IMG/VR virus record: IMGVR_UViG_3300025732_000272
Location: 1 to 23,326 of that record
Direction: 5' to 3' (one strand)
Source of the DNA: a virus
Length of the DNA stretch: 23,326 nucleotides
Shown here: one piece after another, positions 9,121 through 14,869 of the stretch
Layout: every line of letters begins with the position of its first letter
Position numbering within the stretch: the first letter of the stretch is position 1
Notes under the pieces: model-generated
Database searches by the model: none
Seen by the model: the letters and a program-made list of their open reading frames with translations, nothing else
Told to the model about the DNA's origin: nothing
Translations under genes and position numbers: made by a program

Positions 9121-9451
9121 TATTGCGTTTCTTGCTACCGGCAAGACATACCTTTTAAGCGTAACAACAACATCTGCGAATGTTGCTGTCTACGCTGACA
9201 CACCTGCTAACCAGTTTGCGCTTTACAACGATGGCAACCATGAAATCTTTGTAAAAACAGGTTCAACCAGTGGCACTACAGCAGTGATACCAACGTCTGG
9301 TACTGGTCAGTATGGATTTGTTGTTCCGCCTAACAGTAGAATTGTGATTACTAACGGCCAAGCCAATGGAACCAATCCGGTTTACTTTGCTGCCATCGTT
9401 GATACGGGTACGCACAACCTGTACATCACACCAGGCGAAGGGATGTCCTAA
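9110..9451 (+). CDS. Small beta-rich protein, possible virion decoration protein
   Basis: GTG start at 9110 with a GGGGGAG ribosome site 5 nt upstream; 113 residues. The sequence is rich in Thr, Val, Asn and Gly with alternating hydrophobic residues (TYLLSVTTTSANVAVYAD, FALYNDGNHEIFVKTG, YGFVVPPNSRIVITNG, PVYFAAIVDTG). This suggests an all-beta sandwich like those of small phage capsid decoration or fibre-associated proteins. It has no signal peptide or membrane segment. It sits between small membrane proteins in the late operon. The structural role is inferred only from composition and context. Confidence 0.65.
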   Translation: MANNIAFLATGKTYLLSVTTTSANVAVYADTPANQFALYNDGNHEIFVKTGSTSGTTAVIPTSGTGQYGFVVPPNSRIVITNGQANGTNPVYFAAIVDTGTHNLYITPGEGMS

Positions 9452-9625
9452 ATGGAAGTGTCGATGTCAGTAGTCATACAAGCCCTAATTGGCGCTGGTG
9501 TAGGCGCTTTTGGTGCTTATGCAGCGATTAGGTCAGACCTAGCTCACTTGAAAGCGAAGGTTGAAATGATTCATGAGTCTGCTGACAAGGCTCATTCGCG
9601 CATTGATCAAATCTTGCAGAAGTGA
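9452..9625 (+). CDS. Small TM plus coiled-coil protein (57 aa)
   Basis: ATG 9452 directly follows the previous stop, and the TGA at 9623-9625 overlaps the next GTG start (GTGA). The 57-residue product has an N-terminal Gly/Ala-rich membrane segment (VIQALIGAGVGAFGAYAAI) followed by a charged helix (DLAHLKAKVEMIHESADKAH, ending IDQILQK) with heptad spacing. The architecture resembles small phage membrane proteins encoded beside lysis genes. It is the first of three adjacent genes with one N-terminal membrane segment and a polar helical tail. The specific function is unknown; holin, antiholin or spanin-accessory roles are possible. Confidence 0.7.
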   Translation: MEVSMSVVIQALIGAGVGAFGAYAAIRSDLAHLKAKVEMIHESADKAHSRIDQILQK

Positions 9626-9903
9626 GCCTTGACCTTTTTGTTTTTATTCATTCTGTGGGTTTGCCTATTGCTTCCGCTTGCATTGGCGGTTACTTTGTTT
9701 TCCTAACACTTAAGTACATTTTGGCTGGCGTTACAAGTTCAATCAACGGTATCGCTAACATCATCACACAGCTTGAACAGCGGGTTGATAACATGAACAC
9801 GCAGCTTCAACGGATAGATATCAAAATCACGCACTCGCTAGGTCTAGAGCCTGACTATGACCGCATTGCCCGTGCAGAAAAGTCAGATAACAGGAAGGAC
9901 TAA
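9622..9903 (+). CDS. Small TM plus coiled-coil protein (93 aa)
   Basis: GTG start in a GTGA overlap; the stop overlaps the next ATG (TAATG). The 93-residue product has a hydrophobic N-terminal half (LFVFIHSVGLPIASACIGGY, then FVFLTLKYILAGV) that could form one long or two short membrane segments. It continues into a coiled-coil-like helix (IANIITQLEQRVDNMNTQLQ, then RIDIKI) and a charged tail. It is the second of three consecutive proteins of this architecture immediately before the holin. I recognise no family. Confidence 0.75.
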   Translation: MSLDLFVFIHSVGLPIASACIGGYFVFLTLKYILAGVTSSINGIANIITQLEQRVDNMNTQLQRIDIKITHSLGLEPDYDRIARAEKSDNRKD

Positions 9904-10196
9904 TGGACTTCAACGTCGGCAAGCTGATCGAAGAATATGGCTTTCCGACCTTGGCTGTTGGTGGTCTTGTATACCTTGTGTATTACGTTTGGCGTTGGTC
10001 TACTGAAGAAATCGATCCCGTACTTTCTTCAGCAAAAAAGTCTGTTGTATCTCTGATTGATCGAATTAGGATGCACGATAACGATTTGATTCGACTTGAT
10101 GAAAAGATTGATACGGTACGCAAACTTCGAGGCGATAAAATTGAACGTGAAACACGCAAGGCTAAAGAAGACATCAATAAGAACGGAGAACATTAA
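9903..10196 (+). CDS. Small TM protein with charged helical tail (97 aa)
   Basis: ATG 9903 overlaps the previous stop (TAATG) with AGGAAGGA upstream; its own stop overlaps the holin start (TAATG). One membrane segment is visible at residues about 13-31 (FPTLAVGGLVYLVYYVWRW). A long, highly charged helix follows (SLIDRIRMHDNDLIRLDEKI, then RGDKIERETRKAKEDINK). It is the third of three small membrane proteins in a row. An accessory role in lysis (antiholin, pinholin or inner-membrane spanin-like) is plausible from position, but no lipobox or classic spanin feature is present. Confidence 0.75.
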   Translation: MDFNVGKLIEEYGFPTLAVGGLVYLVYYVWRWSTEEIDPVLSSAKKSVVSLIDRIRMHDNDLIRLDEKIDTVRKLRGDKIERETRKAKEDINKNGEH

Positions 10197-10675
10197 TGTT
10201 TGAATTACTCTCCGGTGGTTTGCTTGGCAGCATCTTTGGTGGTTTGTTCCGACTAGCTCCAGAGGTTCTAAAGTTCCTCGATAAAAAGAACGAACGCCAG
10301 CATGAGCTGAATATGTTTCAGTTGCAGACCGATCTTGAGAAACTGAAAGGTCAGTTTCGGATGGAGGAAAAGTATGTTGACTACAGTGTTCAGCAGCTTG
10401 ATACCATCAAAGCGGCCTTTGAAGAACAGAGTCAAACGGCTCAGGCAGCAGGTTGGTTTGTGGCTGGCATCTCAGCGCTGGTTCGTCCAGGCATTACTTG
10501 GGCTATCTTTGGTATGTATGCGGCAGTCAAGGCGGCTTCGCTTGTACTTGCGTTTCAAAGCAATGCACCGTGGGCAGAGGTCTTAGTCAAGACTTGGGAT
10601 GAAGATGACTTTGGACTCTTCACCATGATTCTCACATTCTGGTTTGTTGGTCGCAGCATAGAGAAGTACAAGTGA
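10196..10675 (+). CDS. Holin of the GTA_holin_3TM type
   Basis: 159 residues, ATG with GGAG 7 nt upstream. The N-terminus is hydrophobic and Gly-rich (LLSGGLLGSIFGGLFRLAPE) and is followed by a charged helix (residues about 28-75). Then comes a membrane region containing WFVAGISALVRPGITWAIFG (about 87-106), continuing through MYAAVKAASLVLAF, and a last hydrophobic segment FTMILTFWFVGRS. The 'SALVRPGITW' signature and layout match the family I know as GTA_holin_3TM (holins of gene transfer agents and many phages). It overlaps the lysozyme gene as GTGA, as expected for a holin/endolysin pair. It would form inner-membrane lesions that release the lysozyme. Confidence 0.8.
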   Translation: MFELLSGGLLGSIFGGLFRLAPEVLKFLDKKNERQHELNMFQLQTDLEKLKGQFRMEEKYVDYSVQQLDTIKAAFEEQSQTAQAAGWFVAGISALVRPGITWAIFGMYAAVKAASLVLAFQSNAPWAEVLVKTWDEDDFGLFTMILTFWFVGRSIEKYK

Positions 10676-11139
10676 ATGAAGCGATTGAGCTTGCCATCAA
10701 CGTACTCATCAAGCCCTTTGAAGGCTATGCTAAACGCCTTCCTAACGGCGATTGCTGTGCTTATCCTGACCCCGCTACTGGTGGCGACCCTTGGACTATT
10801 GGTTATGGTGCTACTGGTCGTGATATTAGGCAATACACTGTCTGGACAAAAGAACAAGCTGAGACTGCCCTTCAGGAGCATGTCAGGCACTTCGTTGCCG
10901 GATTGGTGAAACTCTCACCACGGCTCGCTTCTGCAAGCCCTAGACGTATTGCTGCAGTCATCAGTTGGGCGTATAACTGCGGCTTAGGCAACTACAGAAT
11001 CTCGACTTTCAAGAAACGTATTGATGCCAATGACTGGGAAGGTGCAGCAGTAGAATGTCGTAAGTGGAACAAGGCTGCAGGCAGAGTGCTACCAGGGCTG
11101 ACTAAGCGTCGAGAAGCTGAAGCATTGATGATGAGGTAA
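10672..11139 (+). CDS. Endolysin: GH24 phage lysozyme (muramidase)
   Basis: 155 residues, GTG start in a GTGA overlap with the holin. The fold signature of glycoside hydrolase family 24 is clear: catalytic Glu17 in KPFEG, then AYPDPATGG with Asp33, then WTIGYGATG with Thr42, the usual E...D...T order of T4/P22-type lysozymes. Downstream family motifs include ISWAYNCGLGNY (about 97-108) and a C-terminal LPGLTKRREAE. It cleaves the MurNAc-GlcNAc bond of peptidoglycan. No signal peptide or N-terminal anchor is visible, so export should depend on the holin just upstream. The insertion between E17 and D33 (RLPNGDCCA) is slightly longer than in the shortest members. Confidence 0.93.
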   Translation: MNEAIELAINVLIKPFEGYAKRLPNGDCCAYPDPATGGDPWTIGYGATGRDIRQYTVWTKEQAETALQEHVRHFVAGLVKLSPRLASASPRRIAAVISWAYNCGLGNYRISTFKKRIDANDWEGAAVECRKWNKAAGRVLPGLTKRREAEALMMR

Positions 11140-11141
11140 GT

Positions 11142-11387
11142 ATGGCAAACCCGATTGCAAAGACGACTAAAGGTAAGGGTAGACACTTTCAGTCGGTTGC
11201 TGAAGGTGGTGGCATGACAGAGGCCGGTAGGAAGGCTTATAACAGGGCTACAGGCTCTAATCTGCAAGCGCCTGCACCAAACCCTCGTACTCCCAAAGAG
11301 AGAGCTAGGAAGCGCAGTTTCTGCGCGAGATCGAGGTCATGGTCTGGGCCTAGAGGTAAGGCCGCTAGAAGACGTTGGAGGTGTTAG
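11142..11387 (+). CDS. DUF6321-like small basic phage protein
   Basis: 81 residues, ATG 2 nt after the lysozyme stop with AGGT upstream. It contains GGGMTEAGRKAYNRATGSNL (residues 22-41) followed by KRSFCARSRSW and a basic C-terminus ending RRRWRC. This matches a common small phage family (recalled as DUF6321: GMT-KGR-KYNRATGS-L-AP ... RRKSFCAR). Two Cys residues occur in the second half. It is highly basic and probably nucleic-acid binding. Its function is not known. Confidence 0.8.
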   Translation: MANPIAKTTKGKGRHFQSVAEGGGMTEAGRKAYNRATGSNLQAPAPNPRTPKERARKRSFCARSRSWSGPRGKAARRRWRC

Positions 11388-11885
11388 ATGAAAACTTGCT
11401 TCAGATGTAAGGAAGCGAAACCTACAACCTTATTTTTCAAACATGCTCAAACTAATGATGGTTTTCACAGTTGGTGCAAAATTTGTTGCAAAGAAGGAAA
11501 TGATCGCTCTAGAGTCAAATTAAATTCAACGATTGAAGGCAGGGCTAAAGTTTTTTTGTTCAACGCTAAAAGAGCTGCGCTAAAACGTAACCAAGAATTT
11601 TCATTAACCGTAGAAGATATTACAAAGTGTTGGATGGAACAGCGCTTCACCTGTGCATATACCGGTAGAAAAATGACGCTTGAATCGGGAAAGTTAAACA
11701 CCGTTTCAATTGAGCGTATTGACAGCAGTATTGGTTACACGCCAGAAAATACAGTTTTGGTTTGCCAAGCAATCAATAGAATGAAATCAGATTTTATGTT
11801 TCATGATTTTTATGAATTATGCAGAGACGTTGTTGAGTTTCTTGGAGATGAAAACCTTAATCTTGAAGTTGGAGCTTACAAATGA
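11388..11885 (+). CDS. HNH-type endonuclease with N-terminal zinc ribbon
   Basis: 165 residues, starting right after the preceding stop. The N-terminus holds a zinc-ribbon pattern, CFRC (4-7) and C30-x2-C33. The C-terminal half has CAYTG (89-93), SIERID (107-112), GYTPEN (116-121) and INRMKSDF (129-136). This is the pattern of phage HNH proteins related to recombination endonuclease VII, in which S-I-D/E-R-I-D and GY..N...C..IN.MK form the beta-beta-alpha metal site. It may be a free-standing homing-type nuclease or act in packaging or recombination. Its 3' end overlaps the next gene as ATGA. The DNA is visibly more AT-rich than the lysozyme gene, consistent with recent acquisition. Confidence 0.85.
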   Translation: MKTCFRCKEAKPTTLFFKHAQTNDGFHSWCKICCKEGNDRSRVKLNSTIEGRAKVFLFNAKRAALKRNQEFSLTVEDITKCWMEQRFTCAYTGRKMTLESGKLNTVSIERIDSSIGYTPENTVLVCQAINRMKSDFMFHDFYELCRDVVEFLGDENLNLEVGAYK

Positions 11886-12049
11886 AAAAGCCAGGTGACC
11901 CAGGCTTGTATGCAGCAATTGCAGCCAAGAGAGAGCGCATTAAAGCAGGGTCTGGTGAGCGTATGCGCAAGCCAGGAACACCTGGTGCGCCAACTGCTAA
12001 AGCCTTTAGAGAGTCTGCAAAGACTGCCAAAAGAAAACCCCGTCGGTGA
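11882..12049 (+). CDS. Small basic hypothetical protein (55 aa)
   Basis: ATG 11882 overlaps the HNH stop (ATGA); TGA ends at 12049. The 55-residue product is very basic: MKKPGDPGLYAAIAAKRERI, then a KPGTPGAPTAK stretch and a C-terminus ending KRKPRR. It resembles the style of the DUF6321-like gene two genes upstream but shows no recognisable family signature. The last codons are part of a strong terminator hairpin used by transcription from the other strand. It is the last well-supported gene of the rightward late block. Confidence 0.7.
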   Translation: MKKPGDPGLYAAIAAKRERIKAGSGERMRKPGTPGAPTAKAFRESAKTAKRKPRR

Positions 12050-12057
12050 TGACGGGG
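12029..12057 (-). terminator. Rho-independent terminator of the leftward block
   Basis: Read leftward, CCCCGTC-ATCACC-GACGGGG forms a 7-bp GC-rich stem with a 6-nt loop (12038-12057), followed at once by TTTTCTTTT (complement of 12029-12037). On the + strand the same stem is followed by TAAAGC, so it works mainly leftward. It lies 99 nt past the last leftward stop (12156) and inside the 3' end of the rightward gene 11882-12049. Confidence 0.85.
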
Positions 12058-12098
12058 TAAAGCTCGTCGGGAAGAGCTCAACTCAGAGGAGACAACAG

Positions 12099-12209
12099 GT
12101 GAGGCTATCTGCTCGCTTGCCTCAAGCGCTTAACCTACTGGCAGATTCAGCGGAGTCACAATTCATTCTGCATGAGCGTGATCGCATCGTCAAGCCTAAA
12201 GATCACTAG
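12099..12209 (+). CDS. Possible small protein (36 aa) opposite the Hjc gene end
   Basis: A strong ribosome site (AGAGGAG, spacing about 7) precedes GTG 12099, giving MRLSARLPQALNLLADSAES, then QFILHERDRIVKPKDH. The last 54 nt run antisense to the end of the leftward Hjc-like gene. A good ribosome site and a helical, protein-like sequence support it; short length, convergent overlap and the absence of a recognised family count against it. Confidence 0.4.
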   Translation: MRLSARLPQALNLLADSAESQFILHERDRIVKPKDH

Positions 12210-12470
12210 ACTCTCCTTGCCATCAGCCCTGCAAATCACTACAGGCACCTTCTCACCCTTGGATGAGACTTTGGCTTGCTCCATCCATTCATAGAGCGCT
12301 ATCTTCCTACGACGCTTGCATTCGATCATAAACGGGCCTAGATCGATGTCTGAGCCACCATCTCTTGCTTGCCCTAGTACACGTGTCACCTTCGTTCCTA
12401 AACGCTCTGTAAGCGCGTTACAGACCTCGCGTTCATAACTAGCACCTCGGTCTTTACCTAGCTTGCTCAA
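12156..12470 (-). CDS. Hjc-like PD-(D/E)XK nuclease, putative Holliday junction resolvase
   Basis: 104 residues. The start is TTG 12470, which overlaps the previous stop (TTGA) and has AAGGAG 7 nt upstream. The N-terminus KDRGASYEREV supplies Glu13/Glu15, then VTRVLGQARDGGSDIDLGPF leads into IECKRRRK with Asp41, Glu50 and Lys52. This is the E...D...ExK active site of archaeal-type Hjc and related phage nucleases. The following ALYEWMEQAK is also typical. It would cut branched recombination or packaging intermediates. It ends the leftward block, shortly before the terminator at 12029-12057. An alternative is a generic VRR-NUC-type nuclease of the same superfamily. Confidence 0.75.
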   Translation of the reverse strand: MSKLGKDRGASYEREVCNALTERLGTKVTRVLGQARDGGSDIDLGPFMIECKRRRKIALYEWMEQAKVSSKGEKVPVVICRADGKESLVIFRLDDAITLMQNEL

Positions 12471-12682
12471 TCGCGTTCTCCTTGTAGGATTTTCCAGGCT
12501 TCTTCCCTGACGGCATTCTCTACGGCATAGCCAAAAGCATCAGGGTCAAGCAACGCATGGATGAACATCTCTCTGACTTTGAGTTTGTGATCAGTTCTTG
12601 CCAGCATGGCTCGTAACTCTCTGGTAAGCGCATAAAGCGTTTCCATCTTGGCCTGCATCTCTTCCCTGGTCATCTCACTCAT
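12467..12682 (-). CDS. Hypothetical helical protein (71 aa)
   Basis: ATG 12682 overlaps the upstream gene's stop (ATGA) and its own stop overlaps the Hjc-like start. The 71-residue product is almost entirely helical and charged: MSEMTREEMQAKMETLYALT, with RELRAMLARTDHKLKVREMF later, and an acidic end AWKILQGERD. No Cys or catalytic pattern is visible and I recognise no family. It is co-translated with the nuclease and the winged-helix protein. Confidence 0.75.
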   Translation of the reverse strand: MSEMTREEMQAKMETLYALTRELRAMLARTDHKLKVREMFIHALLDPDAFGYAVENAVREEAWKILQGERD

Positions 12683-12999
12683 GAAGCACCTACACTAAAC
12701 GGATTGTTGAAGAACTTGGGTTCTATCGTAATACGCGTCTTAGCGAACTTGATAGGGTTCTTAACGGGTTCTTTCTCTACTGGCTCCCAACTCGAAAAGG
12801 TATAAAACCGTTCCGTTACGCAATTGATCTTCTCTGTTCGCTTCTTGATGTGACCCTTGTAAAGCAATGACCGAATGACGTATTTGACTGTTGGACTGCC
12901 AAGCCTGGTTTGCAGTTGGATGTCCTTGAATGTAGCTTCAGTCTTTCGTTTGGAAAGATACTTAAGTACCTTCATGTGGGATTCTGTCAGTTTTGTCAC
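12679..12999 (-). CDS. Winged-helix DNA-binding protein
   Basis: 106 residues, GTG start in a GTGA overlap. Residues 3-60 read as a winged helix-turn-helix: LTESHMKVLKYLSKRKTEAT (first helix), FKDIQLQTRLGSPTVKYVIR (helix-turn-recognition helix), SLLYKGHIKKRTE (wing). This is the layout of MarR/ArsR-like small regulators. The C-terminal 45 residues are polar (EPVEKEPVKNPIKF...) and probably extended. A transcription regulator of the phage programme is the natural inference, but its target is not evident from the sequence. Confidence 0.65.
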   Translation of the reverse strand: MTKLTESHMKVLKYLSKRKTEATFKDIQLQTRLGSPTVKYVIRSLLYKGHIKKRTEKINCVTERFYTFSSWEPVEKEPVKNPIKFAKTRITIEPKFFNNPFSVGAS

Positions 13000-13334
13000 T
13001 GCTGCCCCCTCGCTCGGATGGCGGCGGCGCAGTCTTTCGCTCTTGAAAATTCAGCATAAAAACTGTCATCTTCAGCTCCTAAGATTTCACACGCCTTCGC
13101 ACACACCTCACGCTCGTTTCTTATGCGCTCTTCAATCTGCCAATCTAACTCTCTCAACAGGTCTTTGATCGTGTCGCCATGTCCTGTTGCGTAGCCGCGC
13201 TGGATCATCCATGCGGCCAGCTTCTCACGCTCGGCAGCAGCAACAAGGGTGGCAAACTCTGCGAGTGAGTCTGCGGTAAAAGCATAAATGCCGTACTCGT
13301 TCTTTGCCATGCGGATAATGTCTTCTTTAGTCAT
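12996..13334 (-). CDS. Phage hypothetical protein of the 'MTxEDIIRMA' type
   Basis: The open frame extends to 13364, but ATG 13334 forms an ATGA overlap with the upstream gene and starts the conserved part (112 residues). MTKEDIIRMAKNEYGIYAF, followed by LAEFATLVAAAEREKLA, matches a widespread but uncharacterised phage protein type found in many beta- and gamma-proteobacterial phages. It ends with a second helix rich in Arg, Asp and Ala (NEREVCAKACEILG, AKDCAAAIRARGQQ), containing three of its Cys residues. Function unknown. Confidence 0.75.
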   Translation of the reverse strand: MTKEDIIRMAKNEYGIYAFTADSLAEFATLVAAAEREKLAAWMIQRGYATGHGDTIKDLLRELDWQIEERIRNEREVCAKACEILGAEDDSFYAEFSRAKDCAAAIRARGQQ

Positions 13335-13540
13335 GCCATATCTTCCCGCAATGCAGCGTCCCATACTTTGTCATTAGCGCCTTTAATGACCTCTGTGGTG
13401 GTGAATCGATGCAAGCAAGCAACACAGCGTCGCCTGCGTGTCACCCAAGAGTTCGCAGGCTTCTTACCTCCATACCTGCGAGTCTCTAGGATGATCGTAT
13501 CGTTGTGCTCACCACGTTCGGCGCACTTAGGGCATAACAT
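13331..13540 (-). CDS. NrdR-like zinc-ribbon protein
   Basis: 69 residues; ATG 13540 overlaps the previous stop (TGATG). It has CPKC at 3-6, then ILETRRYGGKKPANSWVTRR, then RRCVACLHRFTTTE (37-50), giving Cys3, Cys6, Cys39 and Cys42. This is the zinc ribbon of the ribonucleotide reductase repressor NrdR (MxCPxC...R..RRRRCxxCxxRFTTxE). The ATP-cone domain that follows in NrdR is absent, and the protein stops about 20 residues after the ribbon. It may bind DNA through the ribbon alone, for example at host NrdR-type boxes. No ribonucleotide reductase gene is in the window. Confidence 0.8.
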   Translation of the reverse strand: MLCPKCAERGEHNDTIILETRRYGGKKPANSWVTRRRRCVACLHRFTTTEVIKGANDKVWDAALREDMA

Positions 13541-13800
13541 CAGAACGGCACACTGTCATCGTCTTGGTAACTCACCTCACGACCTTGCTTTGCAGGCTGA
13601 CCTGGTACAAAGTTATTCACCCTGATCGAGATCAGATCACCATAAGCACTACGCTTTGTCCATGCTGACAGTTTGATCACATCACCAGGCTTGTAAGCCT
13701 GATCGCAGGTGAAACTTCCTGACCAGTCTGGTGCTTTGTCAGACTTCTTCTCTTTAACGGTGAAAAGTACGCCACTGCCTTGTTGCTGTTCGTAACCCAT
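13540..13800 (-). CDS. SSB-like small protein with acidic C-terminal tip
   Basis: 86 residues; start overlaps the previous stop (TAATG). The body is beta-rich (GVLFTVKEKKSDKAPDWSGS, KPGDVIKLSAWTKRS, GDLISIRVNNFVP) with spaced aromatic and Lys residues, fitting an OB-fold-like nucleic-acid binder. The C-terminus is YQDDDSVPF, which closely matches the acidic DDDIPF-type tip by which bacterial SSB recruits repair enzymes. Its position next to the annealing protein and exonuclease supports a single-strand binding role in recombination. It is shorter than typical SSB, so either a minimal OB protein or an SSB-tip mimic; fold assignment is inference. Confidence 0.65.
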   Translation of the reverse strand: MGYEQQQGSGVLFTVKEKKSDKAPDWSGSFTCDQAYKPGDVIKLSAWTKRSAYGDLISIRVNNFVPGQPAKQGREVSYQDDDSVPF

Positions 13801-14015
13801 TATTTCCTCACTAGTTGATATTCGGCAAAGGATTTGCCATTACGGTTAATCGTGTGTGTCACGATGGTGTGACCTTGTTTCCTTAGTTCTTCGACTCTGG
13901 CTGCAAGTCTTGTTGAACCAATCTCTGCATAGGCTTGCAGTTGCGTGAGCGTTCCTTGTTTCAAACGCTCAAGCACTGCCTGCGTCTGCGTCAATTTGGC
14001 ACTCCCATCTTTCAT
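13800..14015 (-). CDS. HTH_39-type helix-turn-helix protein
   Basis: 71 residues; ATG 14015 is in an ATGA overlap. The sequence LTQTQAVLERLKQGTLTQLQ, then AYAEIGSTRLAARVEELRKQ, then GHTIVTHTINRNG fits the helix-turn-helix family I know as HTH_39 (pattern: xILxxL..G..T...A....G..RLaaRI.dLR..Gh.I.t). The ending KSFAEYQLVRK is a usual final beta strand. Small proteins of this type are common in phage early operons and act near recombination or replication genes; a DNA-binding role is expected, target unknown. Confidence 0.8.
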   Translation of the reverse strand: MKDGSAKLTQTQAVLERLKQGTLTQLQAYAEIGSTRLAARVEELRKQGHTIVTHTINRNGKSFAEYQLVRK

Positions 14016-14869
14016 GCAAACGATGGCAACGCCTCGTCTTCGTCCGCCTCCAGAGTCACTACCTTTTTTGCGACAAAACCCTCGACCGCATGATCGTGAC
14101 AGCGCTTCTTGAATGCAATGGCTGCAACCCCGCCAAAGTTATTGATGGTTTCGTGGTTGACCCGAAAGAGTGACGCCAATTTGGCGTTCTTCTCCTCCGT
14201 TGTCATCTTCTTGCTGTCAGCGATCTTGCCGATCAAACCAAAGAAGTTATCCTGCCATTGCATTTCATCCTGGTGAGAACTGTAAACCTTGCTCTTATCG
14301 CCTTCAGGTACTAATACCTTGTACTTACCCTCAATGACCTCAGCAAGCGGCTGCAGAGCCTGTACAGGCGGCATATCAACCTTCTGATATTGATTAGTCG
14401 GGATAGTGTCGAGTTCAGTTTCATCAAGCATCCCCAGTCCACAATGAGCAAGAACAGTCCTGCGTATGGCTTTGGTTGTAGCCTTCATCAAGGCATTAGC
14501 TAGCTTTTCACCAGAAAGACCTGAGATGTCAACTGCTCCCTGATTTTCAGAGCTTCGTCCATCTTTGCCAGTGCATCGGACAGATACAAGATACACATTC
14601 TCAACTCGCTCCCTGTTAGTGATCGCAGTGGACAGTCCATGCAGATTGCTGAGTTGCTGTGTGGCCCCAGCATTCGCATACAAGACCTTCTTTCCTGACA
14701 AGACAAGAAGATCGAACGGCTTCGCACTAGGATCGAGGCCGACTTGCTGACATCTGTAGTTGTAGTATCCGGTGAGTTGCTCTTCCTTGAGTCCACTCAA
14801 ATCTCCTCTAAGTACGATTGAATCAATGATCGATTGATCAAGTTTTGTTGGATCGACTAGATTGCTCAT
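14012..14869 (-). CDS. Candidate RecT-like single-strand annealing protein
   Basis: 285 residues; both ends are in ATGA overlaps. The N-terminal half has YYNYRCQQVGLDP and PFDLLVLSGKKVLYANAGAT, recalling the 'CrxxGLDP...' region of RecT-type proteins. A conserved-looking block LMKATTKAIRRTVLAHCGLG, then MLDETELDTIP (residues 127-157), resembles a motif in phage proteins that sit beside YqaJ-type exonucleases. The gene directly follows such an exonuclease (14866-15756), the classical exonuclease/annealing pair. It would anneal complementary single strands after resection. No Walker motif is present, which argues against an ATP-dependent recombinase. Family assignment is by context and partial motif memory. 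Confidence 0.6.
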   Translation of the reverse strand: MSNLVDPTKLDQSIIDSIVLRGDLSGLKEEQLTGYYNYRCQQVGLDPSAKPFDLLVLSGKKVLYANAGATQQLSNLHGLSTAITNRERVENVYLVSVRCTGKDGRSSENQGAVDISGLSGEKLANALMKATTKAIRRTVLAHCGLGMLDETELDTIPTNQYQKVDMPPVQALQPLAEVIEGKYKVLVPEGDKSKVYSSHQDEMQWQDNFFGLIGKIADSKKMTTEEKNAKLASLFRVNHETINNFGGVAAIAFKKRCHDHAVEGFVAKKVVTLEADEDEALPSFA

